Assembly: GCF_963975345.1 (NCBI RefSeq)
Contig: NZ_CAXBGE010000005.1
Span: forward strand, 62,001 to 126,000
Direction of reading: 5' to 3'
Source: Maricaulis sp963975345
Lineage (GTDB): Bacteria > Pseudomonadota > Alphaproteobacteria > Caulobacterales > Maricaulaceae
Length of the DNA: 64,000 nucleotides
Part shown: one piece after another, positions 45,766-54,526 of the stretch
Layout: each line of letters opens with the position of its first letter
How positions within the stretch are numbered: the stretch's first letter is position 1
Notes under the pieces: generated by a model
Told to the model about the DNA's origin: nothing
What the model saw: only the letters and a program-made list of their open reading frames with translations
The model's database searches: none
Position numbers and translations under genes: made by a program

Positions 45766-45903
45766 GCGCAGATCGCTGCCTTTAAATGGCGCGAAGATGA
45801 GCCTAGAAGATCGGTTCGTGCCGTCCGCAGAGTCGCTTTCGCCCTGCGTGGCGCGCGCCGCAAGTTTCGCGTCTGGCGGAGCGCAGAGCCGAGATGAGGA
45901 CCG

Positions 45904-46539
45904 ATGACCCCAGAACCCCCCGAAGAACTCGTTGCCGGTTACCGCCGGTTTCGGGCCACAGACTACAAGGCGCAAAACTCACTTTACCAGGAATTGAGCC
46001 ACGGCCAGAGCCCGCACACTTTGGTGATCGCCTGTTCCGACAGCCGCGTCGATCCGGTGCATATTTTCGGAGCGCGGCCGGGCGATCTGTTTGTGGTTCG
46101 CAATGTCGCCAATCTCGTGCCGCAGATCGATCTGGACGGCGGTCGGCATGGCGTTTCGGCAGCGCTTGAATTCGCGGTCAAGCGTTTGGCCATCAAAAAT
46201 GTTGTCGTGATGGGGCATGGCATGTGTGGTGGCATCGAGGCCTGTGCCAGGGGGCTGGACAAGCTGGAAAGCACTTTCCTCGGCCCGTGGCTGCAGCCGC
46301 TGGAATCAGCGCGCGAACAGGTCGTGGCGAAAATCGGCGATGCCGGTCTGGAGACGGTCTGTGATCATATGGAGCTGCTGGCCGTGCAACATTCGGTCGA
46401 GCGCTTGAAGCAGTTCGACTTCGTCAGCGAAGCCGTTCAGTCACGCGGCATGCAATTGCATGGCGCGCGTTTCTCGATTGCGACGGGGATTCTCGAATGG
46501 ATGAATTCGGACGGTGTGTTCGAGCCGGTGGAACCCTGA
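45904..46539 (+). CDS. Beta-class carbonic anhydrase
   Basis: The 211-residue enzyme interconverts CO2 and bicarbonate. Zinc ligands are Cys44 (ACSDSRVDP, with Asp46 and Arg48 as the catalytic dyad), His105 and Cys108 (VMGHGMCGG). Length and motif spacing match plant-type beta carbonic anhydrases in proteobacteria. No signal peptide is seen, so it is cytoplasmic. The start at 45904 is only weakly supported by a ribosome binding site. Confidence 0.94.
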   Translation: MTPEPPEELVAGYRRFRATDYKAQNSLYQELSHGQSPHTLVIACSDSRVDPVHIFGARPGDLFVVRNVANLVPQIDLDGGRHGVSAALEFAVKRLAIKNVVVMGHGMCGGIEACARGLDKLESTFLGPWLQPLESAREQVVAKIGDAGLETVCDHMELLAVQHSVERLKQFDFVSEAVQSRGMQLHGARFSIATGILEWMNSDGVFEPVEP

Positions 46540-46594
46540 TCACAGGGAGGCCATTATCCAGCCTTGTCAGGACCGGACCGGGAGGGCGGATGCT

Positions 46595-47620
46595 GTGACC
46601 AAATCGCCGCAAATTACCGCCGATCCGGCCTGGTTTCCCGACGCACATGACGCCAATGCCCACGCGCTGCGATTGACCCGTGTGAGCCGCAAGACGCTGG
46701 CCGATCAGGCTTTCCTTGATGAACGCTGGGACCGATCCGGAGCCGAGCAGGTTTCCCGGCCCGTCAGTGATTTTGCGGCACTGGCGCTGCCCAAGCGGCC
46801 GCCGCGCTTTATCTGGCACACCGCGTTTTGCTGCTCGACCCTGCTGGCGCGCTGTCTCGACAAGCCGGGCACCAATCTCAGCCTGCGCGAGCCGGCCGCG
46901 TTGATGAGCTTGGCCAATATGAAGCGCACGCAGGGCGAGGCTACCTTGCAGCGCGAGCTTGGCCCCGTGCTGTCCCTCATGGCGCGCCCTTTCGTGCGAC
47001 GCGAACATGTGACGATCAAGCCGACCAATACGGTCAATAATCTGATCGGCGATGTGGCGGCGCTGCTGCCCGACGCACGTCATTTGCTGCTCTATTCCGA
47101 CATCCGCGCCTTCCTGCTCTCGATCGCCAAAAAGGGTGAAGCGGGGCGGGCGTTTGCGCGGCAGTTGTTTACGATTTTCGCGATGGACGGCCATGCCATC
47201 GCCCGCACCGATCCGCGCGATTTGTTCAAACTCTCCGATCTTCAGATCGCGGCCCTGGTCTGGCACATGCAGATTGCCGGCTTCCTTGATGCCGCCCGCG
47301 CCGGCGGGCCCGAGCATTACGCCTCGCTCGATGGGGACCGCTTCCTGCAGACGCCTGAGGCAGGTCTGGTCGCGGTCGATCAGTTTCTCGGCCTTGGCCT
47401 TGGCGGTGAGCATGCCCGCGCCACCGTTGAAGGTCCGATTCTTGGTCAGGATTCCAAGGACCCGACCCAGAGCCACAGCGCGAAGCGCCGCGCCGACGAG
47501 GCGATACAGACTGCGGCCGCAATCGGGCCGGCGCTCGATGCGATTATTGAGTGGAGTTACGGGCTGTTTCCGGCCTCGCCGCACGCCGGGGCGATGCCGC
47601 ATCCTTTGCTGGCGAACTGA
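46595..47620 (+). CDS. Sulfotransferase-like protein
   Basis: The 341-residue product has a segment near residue 55 (FIWHTAFCCSTLLARCLDKPG) that resembles the 5'-phosphosulfate loop of sulfotransferases, then LREPAALMSLA. A later LLLYSDIRAFLLSIAKKG matches the 3'-phosphate motif. The glycine of the usual loop is replaced by a Cys-Cys pair, so activity is uncertain. The likely start is GTG 46595, after GGGAGGGCGG; the ORF is open further upstream but would overlap carbonic anhydrase. The acceptor is unknown. Confidence 0.6.
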   Translation: MTKSPQITADPAWFPDAHDANAHALRLTRVSRKTLADQAFLDERWDRSGAEQVSRPVSDFAALALPKRPPRFIWHTAFCCSTLLARCLDKPGTNLSLREPAALMSLANMKRTQGEATLQRELGPVLSLMARPFVRREHVTIKPTNTVNNLIGDVAALLPDARHLLLYSDIRAFLLSIAKKGEAGRAFARQLFTIFAMDGHAIARTDPRDLFKLSDLQIAALVWHMQIAGFLDAARAGGPEHYASLDGDRFLQTPEAGLVAVDQFLGLGLGGEHARATVEGPILGQDSKDPTQSHSAKRRADEAIQTAAAIGPALDAIIEWSYGLFPASPHAGAMPHPLLAN

Positions 47621-47685
47621 TCACGCTTGCGCCACACTGGCCGCAGGCACGCCTCTGAAAATCACAACACGGGAAGTCAACGCAC

Positions 47686-48693
47686 ATGAAACTCGCCTCG
47701 CTCAAAAACGGTCATCGCGACGGAAAGCTTGTTGTTGTATCGAAGGATTTGGCCTGGTGCACTGATGCCAGCCTGATCGCGCCGACCCTGCAGGCGGCGC
47801 TCGACGATTGGGAGCGCTGCGAGCCGGCCTTGCGGTCGCTGGCCGATCAGCTTGTGCGCGGGACGGTGCCATCGGAACGCTTCCACGAGCGCGAGGCGCT
47901 TTCGCCTCTGCCACGCGCGTTTCAGTGGGCCGATGGCTCGGCCTACGTCAATCACGTCGAATTGGTGCGCAAGGCCCGCAATGCGGAAATGCCGGCGACC
48001 TTCTGGACCGACCCGCTAATGTACCAAGGCGGCTCTGACGCTTTCCTCGCTCCGCGCGCAGATATCCCGCTCGGTAACGAGGCTTGGGGCTGTGACATGG
48101 AGGGCGAGGTCGCGGTCATCACCGGCGATGCGCCCGCCGGCTGCTCACCCGATGTGGCCGCCAAGGCGATCCGGCTGGTGATGCTGGTCAATGACGTGTC
48201 GCTGCGCGGCCTGATCCCGGGCGAACTGGCCAAGGGGTTTGGCTTTTTCCAGTCCAAGCCGCCGAGTGCCTTTTCCCCGGTCGCCGTGACGCCGGACGAG
48301 CTCGGCAAGGCGTGGGACGGCAAGAAGTTGCAGGGCGAATTGCTGGTCAAATATAATGGCGAGCTGTTCGGTAAGGCCGAGTGCAGCACCGATATGACCT
48401 TCGATTTCGGGCAATTGATTGCCCATCTCGCCAAGACGCGCCCGCTCACCGCTGGCACGATTGTCGGCTCGGGCACGGTGTCCAACAAGCTCGATGGTGG
48501 ACCGGGCAAGCCGATCTCTGAAGGCGGCGTCGGCTATTCCTGCATCGCCGAGATCCGCATGATCGAGACGATCCAGAATGGCAAACCTTCCACGCCCTTC
48601 ATGAAATACGGCGATACCGTCCGCATCACGATGAAGGATGCTGACGGGCATTCGATTTTCGGGGCAATCGAGCAGGAAGTCGTCAAGGCCTGA
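47686..48693 (+). CDS. Fumarylacetoacetate hydrolase family protein
   Basis: The 335-residue protein has the FAH fold with an N-terminal domain and metal-binding acidic residues in the WGCDMEGEVAVITGD block. LVNDVSLRGLIPGELAKGFGFFQSKPPSAFSP is named here by its ends, and a late GTIVGSGTVSNK segment closes the active site. It hydrolyses C-C bonds in fumarylacetoacetate or related acylpyruvates, the last step of tyrosine degradation. ATG 47686 is followed by the family start KLASLKNGHRDG. Neighbouring homogentisate genes are not seen. Confidence 0.9.
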   Translation: MKLASLKNGHRDGKLVVVSKDLAWCTDASLIAPTLQAALDDWERCEPALRSLADQLVRGTVPSERFHEREALSPLPRAFQWADGSAYVNHVELVRKARNAEMPATFWTDPLMYQGGSDAFLAPRADIPLGNEAWGCDMEGEVAVITGDAPAGCSPDVAAKAIRLVMLVNDVSLRGLIPGELAKGFGFFQSKPPSAFSPVAVTPDELGKAWDGKKLQGELLVKYNGELFGKAECSTDMTFDFGQLIAHLAKTRPLTAGTIVGSGTVSNKLDGGPGKPISEGGVGYSCIAEIRMIETIQNGKPSTPFMKYGDTVRITMKDADGHSIFGAIEQEVVKA

Positions 48694-48721
48694 CGCCTGA
48701 CGCTCCAGGGTTCAATGAAAC

Positions 48722-48753
48722 AGGCCAGAACCGGTGACGGTCCTGGCCTTTTT
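48722..48753 (+). terminator. Rho-independent terminator
   Basis: AGGCCAG (48722-48728) pairs with CTGGCCT (48743-48749), extended by ACCG/CGGT, and runs into five T residues about 30 bases after the FAH-family gene. It may also serve the converging acyltransferase. Confidence 0.82.
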
Positions 48754-48786
48754 CGTGTCTGTAATCCGCGTCCGTGGCCTGCGCCG

Positions 48787-49851
48787 TCAGATCGCGCTGG
48801 CAGGGCGTGGCAGGCCGGTTGGTTGTGAACCGGGCCGCCTGGGTGATTTCAGTCCCAGCGCCAGAGCCGGCGCGAAACCGCCTACTCGCATCGTCAGCAT
48901 CTGGAACACCACGGGCGCACCGAGGCCGGCAATCATGCCGAGCGCGAGGCCGATGGAGGCGTTGGGCAAGCCGATGAAATTATAGACCATCTGCAGGCCG
49001 AGCGCCCCGAACATATGGTAGAGATAGATCGAGAAGGAATACTGTCCCAGCCAGGCCAGTGGCGTGATCGTGAAGCGGTGCATGATCAGCGCGCCGGAGA
49101 AGCACAGGCCCAGACCCAGCGCGACGAAATCGCGGCGCAGCAGCTCATGGCCCGGATCACTCAGCACGAACCAGGCATGGATCGCCAACAGGATCGCCAG
49201 GCCGCCGACCAGCGTGATCGAGACCAGCTGGCGCGGCAATTGTCCCACCTTGGCCAATTCCATCCGGTTGATCATCAGGCCAAGCGCGAAGAAGGGTGCC
49301 AGATATGGCGTGTGGAAGAAGGAGAAAAATTCGATGCCTTCGCCAAACGGCGTCAGGAACAGGGCTGAACTCACAACGAGGAAGCCGATCGCGACCTGTA
49401 GCGGGGCGCGTGGCCAGATCCAGTCGAGCGCGGCGATGATCAGGAAAATCGTCAGGATGGAATGCAAAAACCAGAAATGCGCATAGGGCTCGACATAGAC
49501 CTGCCAGAACTCTGCCGGTGCGACCGCATAGGCGCCGCCGAGCACGGTATTGACGACCGCAAAGGTGGTTGCCGCGAACAGATAGGGCAGGAGCAGGCGG
49601 CGGCCCTTGGCGGTCAGGAATTTGCCGCCTTCACCGCGACGGATCGGGCGATAGCCATAGACGAAGCCTGACAGCATCGCGAACAGCGGCATGCGCAGAT
49701 GGAAAAACACAGCCGAGAACAGCGCGAAGGGGTGATCCCAATCCAGCCGCAAACCATGGGTCGGCGCTTCGCCGATGACGTGAAAGGCCACCAGCAACAC
49801 GCAGGCGAGCCCGCGTAGCGTATCGATTCCCATATTCCGGTTGTCAGTCAT
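48787..49851 (-). CDS. Acyltransferase 3 family membrane protein
   Basis: The 354-residue polytopic protein begins with the family signature GIDTLRGLACVLLVAFHVIGE and has about ten membrane spans. The catalytic-type histidine lies in the first span. AT3 proteins acylate sugars or surface glycans (OpgC/OafA type). The ATG at 49851 follows GGGTGAG and opens directly with MTDNRNMGIDTLRG; upstream frame adds an unlikely leader. Target glycan is unknown. Confidence 0.88.
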   Translation of the reverse strand: MTDNRNMGIDTLRGLACVLLVAFHVIGEAPTHGLRLDWDHPFALFSAVFFHLRMPLFAMLSGFVYGYRPIRRGEGGKFLTAKGRRLLLPYLFAATTFAVVNTVLGGAYAVAPAEFWQVYVEPYAHFWFLHSILTIFLIIAALDWIWPRAPLQVAIGFLVVSSALFLTPFGEGIEFFSFFHTPYLAPFFALGLMINRMELAKVGQLPRQLVSITLVGGLAILLAIHAWFVLSDPGHELLRRDFVALGLGLCFSGALIMHRFTITPLAWLGQYSFSIYLYHMFGALGLQMVYNFIGLPNASIGLALGMIAGLGAPVVFQMLTMRVGGFAPALALGLKSPRRPGSQPTGLPRPASAI

Positions 49852-49982
49852 CAACTCACCCTGGATCGCCTGTGCCGGATGTATCAATCCGGCTCTATCC
49901 CGAAATGAGAGCAAGCCTCGGGCCAAATGCCCGCTGACGCCGCACGACGCTGCAAGCGGTTGCCGGCATGGTTTATGCGGGG

Positions 49983-50318
49983 TTAATTTGACGCTTGCGG
50001 CAGGGGTTTGAGGATATAGCGGGTGCCGTCAAAAGCCTCGAACGCCTCGTCGATTTGCGGGTGGCTGATCGGGCCATTTTCGGCGTCCGGCAGCAGGTTT
50101 TGCTCTGAGACATAGGCGCCGTAATAGCTGTCCTCATTCTCGGCCAGCAAGTGATAAAAGGGCTGATCGCGGTCGGGACGGACTTCCGCCGGGATCGCCT
50201 CATACCATTCTTCGGTGTTGGAAAATTCGGCATCGACATCGATCACCACGCCGCGGAACGGGTAGAGACGATGGCGGACGATATCGCCCAAGCCGAATTT
50301 TGATTCGCGCATTTCCAT
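49983..50318 (-). CDS. hspQ: Heat shock protein HspQ (hemimethylated-DNA-binding YccV-like)
   Basis: The 111-residue protein shows the whole family core: KFGLGDIVRHRLYPFRGVVIDVD, RDQPFYHLL and YGAYVSEQNL. HspQ promotes turnover of denatured DnaA and acts as a Lon adaptor/substrate in E. coli. The start is ATG 50318 or the ATG two codons later; both lie before the conserved region. It is divergent from the Ppx/GppA gene. Confidence 0.92.
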   Translation of the reverse strand: MEMRESKFGLGDIVRHRLYPFRGVVIDVDAEFSNTEEWYEAIPAEVRPDRDQPFYHLLAENEDSYYGAYVSEQNLLPDAENGPISHPQIDEAFEAFDGTRYILKPLPQASN

Positions 50319-50522
50319 CACAACACTCTGAACCTTGCCGGTTAATTTCCCGTGGGCCAATCGCATACCATACCGCAGGCTCCGCGCGGCAAAGCGATCC
50401 TCCTTGCGTTACGCCACCTTGCGGCGGGGTGGAAGACGCGTATGCTGATCGTGAAGACTAAATTGGGCCAGAACGTGTTGCGCCAGCCTTCGCAGGCGCA
50501 CCGTTATGGCGAGAGGACTGAC

Positions 50523-51623
50523 ATGGCGGAGCCTTCGCCCCCGAATGATTCGGGGACAGGATCCGCCGCACGCAAGCGGAGCGGGCGGCGCCGGTCGCCA
50601 ACTCCCGTGTACGGCGCGATCGATCTGGGTACGAATAATTGCCGCATGCTATTGGCGCAACGCACCAGCGGCGGCTTTCAAGTGATTGATGCGTTTTCGC
50701 GCGTCGTGCGGCTGGGCGAGGGGCTGAACGCGCATGGCGTGTTGTCTCAGGGCGCCATGGACCGGGCCGTCGAGGCCTTGCGCATTTGTGCCGGCAAGCT
50801 GGCCCGCCATCCCCTTGTCCGCCATCGCGCCATCGCCACCCAAGCCTGCCGCGAAGCGAGCAATGGCGTCGCCTTTCTTGAACGGGTCAAGGCAGAGACC
50901 GGGATTGGTTTCGACCTGATCACACCGGAAGAAGAGGCGCGTCTGGCCCTGCATGGCTGTCTCGACCTGCTCGACGAGGCCAAGGATGCGGCGCTGGTGA
51001 TCGATATCGGCGGCGGCTCAACCGAATTGTCCTGGGTCGATCTGGCCGCCTGGCGCGAGCGCGGCGGGCTGGAAAGTGGCGGCCGTCCCCCGGTGCGTTC
51101 CTGGACATCAACGCCGGTCGGCGTCGTCACCTTGTCCGAACGCTTCCCAGAGCGTGAAGATCGCCAAGCCTGGTATAATGAGATGAAATCCTATGCGCGC
51201 CAGCTGATGAAGACGCCGCGCGGTGCACGCTCCATGCGCACCCTGTTCTCCGAGGGACGGGCGCATCTGGTCGGCACATCGGGCACTGTCACCTCGATTG
51301 CCGGCGTGCATTTGCGGTTGCCGCGCTATGAGCGCTCCAAGGTCGATGGGCTGTGGATGAGCTGTGCCGAGGCCGAGGCCGCCTGCACCCGGCTGCGCGA
51401 TCTCGATCTGGCCGGGCGCTCGCTCGAGCCCACCATCGGCAGCGACCGCGCCGAGCTGGTGCTGGCGGGCTGCGCGATCTATGAAGCGGTGGCCGAGCTG
51501 TGGCCGGCAGAAAATCTGCGCGTCGGTGACCGTGGCCTGCGCGAGGGCTTGTTGATCAATTTGATGCGCCGCAATAAATCACGCCGCCGCAAGAAGAAAT
51601 CGCCGGGAGAGACCAGCACATGA
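50523..51623 (+). CDS. Exopolyphosphatase / pppGpp phosphohydrolase family protein
   Basis: The 366-residue protein has the ASKHA-fold phosphate loops AIDLGTNNCRMLLA and VIDIGGGSTELSW. ERVKAETGIGFDLITPEEEARLA lies between (named by its ends). It is the short Ppx/GppA form without the HD domain, common in alphaproteobacteria. It degrades polyphosphate or pppGpp. A basic, Ser/Pro-rich N terminus precedes the fold. ATG 50523 is preceded by GAGAGG. It overlaps rlmE by ATGA. Confidence 0.93.
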   Translation: MAEPSPPNDSGTGSAARKRSGRRRSPTPVYGAIDLGTNNCRMLLAQRTSGGFQVIDAFSRVVRLGEGLNAHGVLSQGAMDRAVEALRICAGKLARHPLVRHRAIATQACREASNGVAFLERVKAETGIGFDLITPEEEARLALHGCLDLLDEAKDAALVIDIGGGSTELSWVDLAAWRERGGLESGGRPPVRSWTSTPVGVVTLSERFPEREDRQAWYNEMKSYARQLMKTPRGARSMRTLFSEGRAHLVGTSGTVTSIAGVHLRLPRYERSKVDGLWMSCAEAEAACTRLRDLDLAGRSLEPTIGSDRAELVLAGCAIYEAVAELWPAENLRVGDRGLREGLLINLMRRNKSRRRKKKSPGETST

Positions 51624-52384
51624 GTGGACCTTCGGACGAAGACGACAACAAGCCGGCCGGCGACACGCCGCCGGTCGACGACAATAAGCGCCGCCGCCGC
51701 GTTGGCGGTCCGGTCACCAAGGGTGGTGACAGCCGTGCCTCGAAACAGATGTTCGAGCGCGTCAAGACCGCGCGCGGCCGCAAGACCTCGTCAAAGAACT
51801 GGCTGCAGCGCCAACTCAACGACCCCTATGTCAAAAAAGCCCAGATGGAGGGCTATCGCAGCCGCGCCGCCTACAAGCTGATCGAGCTCGATGAACGCTT
51901 TCACTTCATCCGGCCGGGCATGCGGATCGTCGATCTCGGCTCGGCGCCGGGCGGCTGGCTGCAGGTCTGCGTCAAGAAGGGCGTGGCTGAAGTGATCGGG
52001 ATCGATCTCCTGCCGATTGACCCGATCGATGGCGCGACGATTTTCGAGAAGGATTTCACCGAGCCCGACGCGCCTGACATGGTCAAGGCGGCGATGGGCG
52101 GCCCCGCCGACGGCGTCATCTCCGATCTGGCGCCCTGGACCACCGGCCACAAAAACACCGACCATGTCCGCATCGTCGGCCTGGTCGAACTCGCGACCCT
52201 GTTCGCCTTCGAAACCCTGAAACCGGGCGGTTTCTTCATCGCCAAGGTCTTCCAGGGCGGCGCCGAAACCGAATTGCTCGAACAGCTCAAACAACGCTTC
52301 GGCAAAGTCCGCCATTTCAAGCCGGCCTCAAGCCGATCCGAAAGCGCCGAGACGTTTTTGATCGCGATGGGGTTCAAGGGCTGA
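51620..52384 (+). CDS. rlmE: 23S rRNA 2'-O-methyltransferase RlmE (FtsJ/RrmJ)
   Basis: RlmE methylates U2552 in the A loop of 23S rRNA. The 254-residue protein has a polar, Lys/Arg-rich N-terminal extension of about 60 residues, then the catalytic core. EGYRSRAAYKLIELDERF supplies the first Lys of the K-D-K-E tetrad, VDLGSAPGGW is the SAM loop, and SDLAPWTTGHKNTDH and GFFIAKVFQGG follow. It overlaps the Ppx/GppA gene by four bases. Seven bases after its stop begins the palindromic repeat at 52392. Confidence 0.95.
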   Translation: MSGPSDEDDNKPAGDTPPVDDNKRRRRVGGPVTKGGDSRASKQMFERVKTARGRKTSSKNWLQRQLNDPYVKKAQMEGYRSRAAYKLIELDERFHFIRPGMRIVDLGSAPGGWLQVCVKKGVAEVIGIDLLPIDPIDGATIFEKDFTEPDAPDMVKAAMGGPADGVISDLAPWTTGHKNTDHVRIVGLVELATLFAFETLKPGGFFIAKVFQGGAETELLEQLKQRFGKVRHFKPASSRSESAETFLIAMGFKG

Positions 52385-52391
52385 GCGGGGG

Positions 52392-52482
52392 AAAAAGGGG
52401 ACAGGTATAATTAACGCGGCGAGACGGTAGTGCTTTACTGGCAAACCGTCGGGGACGCGTTAATTATACCTGTCCCCTTTTT
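52392..52482. mobile_element. Palindromic repeat, copy A (MITE/REP-like)
   Basis: A 91-base element with perfect 27-base terminal inverted repeats (52392-52418 and 52456-52482) beginning AAAAAGGGGACAGG. An inner GACGG/CCGTC pair is also present. Copy C at 55442 has identical length and arms. It sits between rlmE and the DUF1304 gene. Such elements are usually moved in trans by an IS200-like (RAYT) transposase, which is not in the window. Confidence 0.85.
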
Positions 52483-52828
52483 GTGTAAAACTCAACACCA
52501 GCGCCACAGCCGCCGGCGCAGCCTGGACGTACAGTATCGTCGGGCTGGCGGTCATCGCACCGAATACTCCCGCAGCGATGGCGCAGAGCAGGAAGACGCG
52601 GGTAAATTCGCGATTTCCGCGCAGCACCGCCCAGGCCAGTCCGGCCGCGAGAAACCCGTTATACAGGCCCTGATTGGCGGCGAGGGTGGCTGTTTGCGCG
52701 GCTTCTTCGGCGGTGAGCCCGAAGACCTGCATCCCGGCCTCGCTTTGCCAGAGGAACATCTCCAGCACCAGAAAGCCGACATGCTCGGCAGCGACAATCA
52801 GCGCCGCAATCATTGCGAGGATACGCAT
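52460..52828 (-). CDS. DUF1304 family membrane protein
   Basis: The 122-residue product has four membrane spans and the family start RILAMIAALIVAAEHVGFLVLEMFLW (named by its ends), then GLTAEEAAQTATLAANQGLYNGFLA. DUF1304 function is unknown. Its last residues (QKGDRYN) and its TAA stop are encoded by the right arm of the palindromic repeat, so the original C terminus has been replaced. The ATG at 52828 starts the conserved region; an upstream frame is rejected. Confidence 0.82.
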   Translation of the reverse strand: MRILAMIAALIVAAEHVGFLVLEMFLWQSEAGMQVFGLTAEEAAQTATLAANQGLYNGFLAAGLAWAVLRGNREFTRVFLLCAIAAGVFGAMTASPTILYVQAAPAAVALVLSFTQKGDRYN

Positions 52829-53015
52829 CATCAGCCTCCAGCTTTTTTGCCGCTGTCGCGCTTGCTGCCGACGAAGCCAAGCAGGAATTATTCGATGTGT
52901 TGGCATCGTCGATGTGATCCCTGATGCAATCACGCCGCAAGACTTTTAACAAGCTGGTGGCGATCCGGCCGGGAATTGGTTAATCGCATTGATGGCCTTG
53001 CGCGTCGGAGAAATC

Positions 53016-53906
53016 ATGCGTCCCATCAACCAAGTGCTCCTGTTGCCAATCATTGTTGCCATGGCGCTTCTGGCTTCCTGCGCGTCGCATCGGGGCGATG
53101 GAGGCGAAACAGGTTTGAGCATGGAGCGATGCGCTCCTGACTCGGAAGCCACCTCCCTTCAGGGGTCGAGGCTCCGCATTTGCGGTATCATCAACCAAAG
53201 GCTTGTGGATTCTATATCCTCGATAGAGACGCCCATTAGCGCGCTTTATATCGAAAGCCGCGGCGGCGGCGAACCATCTACATACCAATTGGCTCAGCTT
53301 GTTAATGCGCGTGAAATCGAGGTTCATTTTGTCGGTATATGTGCCTCGGCATGTATCTCTTTCTATCTCCAGGCGGAGCGCGTGACTGTGGGGCCCGAGG
53401 CGCTTTTTTTGGCCCACGCCTCTGCCTATGGCCGCGTTTTCATGGTCACACGCAGCGATGAATGGCGTGATCGGTTTTCAGAGCATTATGATGGCCGGGC
53501 CATTGCCAGTGCACATGATGTTCTCGAAGCAATTAGCTTGGGATACCGCAATAATGTGCGCGACTACTCGCTGGAGTCGACCGCTGCGATTGGTCCAATT
53601 TGTGCCGGTGGTTTGGCGGACAACCGATTGATACTATCTCAGGCAGGGAATCTCTTATTTCGAAGCGAATATGATTTCTGGATTCTGACCCAGGAAAGCC
53701 TGATTAGATGGAGATCCGGGTTGAGCGCCGACGGATCTCTCAGCACTTATGATGAGACGATACGCCAGAGATTGTTGGCAAATCAGAGCTTTTTCCAAGG
53801 CCGTAGATTGCGTCCGATTTTGATTGACGACCAAGTCCGCCTGGCGGGCGAATGGATGCGTTCAAAACCGTCTTTTGACCTTTGTGAGACTCAGGGCGCT
53901 TCGTGA
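53016..53906 (+). CDS. Lipoprotein with ClpP/crotonase-like fold signature
   Basis: The 296-residue product has a lipoprotein signal (LLASC, Cys22). The following domain has IESRGGGEPSTYQLAQLV, then a GICASACISFYLQA segment (CASAC 109-113, Ser111 as possible nucleophile) and LFLAHAS with His134. This pattern is seen in secreted ClpP-like serine hydrolases of alphaproteobacteria. ATG 53016 follows GGAGAAATC. The gene is AT-richer than its neighbours and lies between two palindromic repeats, which fits an acquired segment. Substrate is unknown. Confidence 0.6.
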   Translation: MRPINQVLLLPIIVAMALLASCASHRGDGGETGLSMERCAPDSEATSLQGSRLRICGIINQRLVDSISSIETPISALYIESRGGGEPSTYQLAQLVNAREIEVHFVGICASACISFYLQAERVTVGPEALFLAHASAYGRVFMVTRSDEWRDRFSEHYDGRAIASAHDVLEAISLGYRNNVRDYSLESTAAIGPICAGGLADNRLILSQAGNLLFRSEYDFWILTQESLIRWRSGLSADGSLSTYDETIRQRLLANQSFFQGRRLRPILIDDQVRLAGEWMRSKPSFDLCETQGAS

Positions 53907-53957
53907 AGGCCGATTTACGGTCAGCACTCCTGTTTCCGCTCGACGTCTTCCCTTGGT

Positions 53958-54030
53958 TCACTCCGCCGCGCCGGCAAACTTCTCCTGCCAAGCGGTGAGG
54001 GTGGCGCGATTGTCATGATCCCATGAAAAC
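53958..54030 (-). pseudogene. 3' remnant of a second metal-dependent hydrolase gene
   Basis: Read on the minus strand this encodes WDHDNRAT...AWQEKF...AE followed by a stop. That is the C terminus of the PF10118 hydrolase at 54527-55381 with a few substitutions. The similarity stops at 54030, where the palindromic repeat copy B begins. It is the stump of a duplicated or older copy whose remainder is lost. Confidence 0.75.
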
Positions 54031-54113
54031 GCGGACAGGCCCAAGTAACGCGTTCCGGACGGTTGTCAGCAAAGGCGCCGTGGCGCGTCAGCGTTAATTA
54101 TACCTGTCCCTTA
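54026..54113. mobile_element. Palindromic repeat, copy B (degenerate)
   Basis: The right arm (GCGTTAATTATACCTGTCCC, 54091-54110) matches copies A and C exactly, while the left arm (from GGACAGG at 54033 to TAACGCG at 54052) has several changes. The inner part has diverged, so this copy is older. It cuts off the hydrolase remnant. Confidence 0.75.
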
Positions 54114-54233
54114 TCTACTCCGGCCCGCAAAGGAGTGACTGTCCCAATCCATCCCTTGGATTTTTCCGGCTTCTGTTGCTCCCCGGAGAATTTCACTTAT
54201 GATTGTCGCCACCAAATGGGCGAGGCTCCAACC

Positions 54234-54446
54234 ATGAAGAAGTTTAACTGGCTGCTTTGGGTAGGCTTTAGTAGCGGGATGTTTGTCTTGCTGGTCGCGT
54301 TCCAATATTTTTTCCCGGCTTGGGGTGATCAGCGGGACTACTCTTTCCTGCTTGCCAACGCGGTGATTTCCGGATTTCTCTACACCCTTATAATGCCCTG
54401 GGTGACCAAAAAATTTGGATCGAAGCCAAAGGGTAGCGACGACTAG
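54234..54446 (+). CDS. Small two-span membrane protein
   Basis: The 70-residue product has two hydrophobic helices (WLLWVGFSSGMFVLLVAFQYFF, named by its ends, and LANAVISGFLYTLIMPW) and a basic tail (KKFGSKPKG). No family is recognised. ATG 54234 is preceded by CGAGG; the reading frame extends upstream into repeat copy B and is not used. The composition is AT-richer than the core genome. Confidence 0.5.
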   Translation: MKKFNWLLWVGFSSGMFVLLVAFQYFFPAWGDQRDYSFLLANAVISGFLYTLIMPWVTKKFGSKPKGSDD

Positions 54447-54526
54447 GCCACGGCGCTCTTGAGTGGGTGACCGTCATGCTCGGCACCCGCATCGGGCTCA
54501 GGAGATCGAAACGCCGCCACACGCAA

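Noticed and set aside
46424..47602. 392-codon minus-strand frame opposite the sulfotransferase-like gene
   Set aside because: No start context or motif; the plus frame has the phosphate loops and a ribosome binding site.
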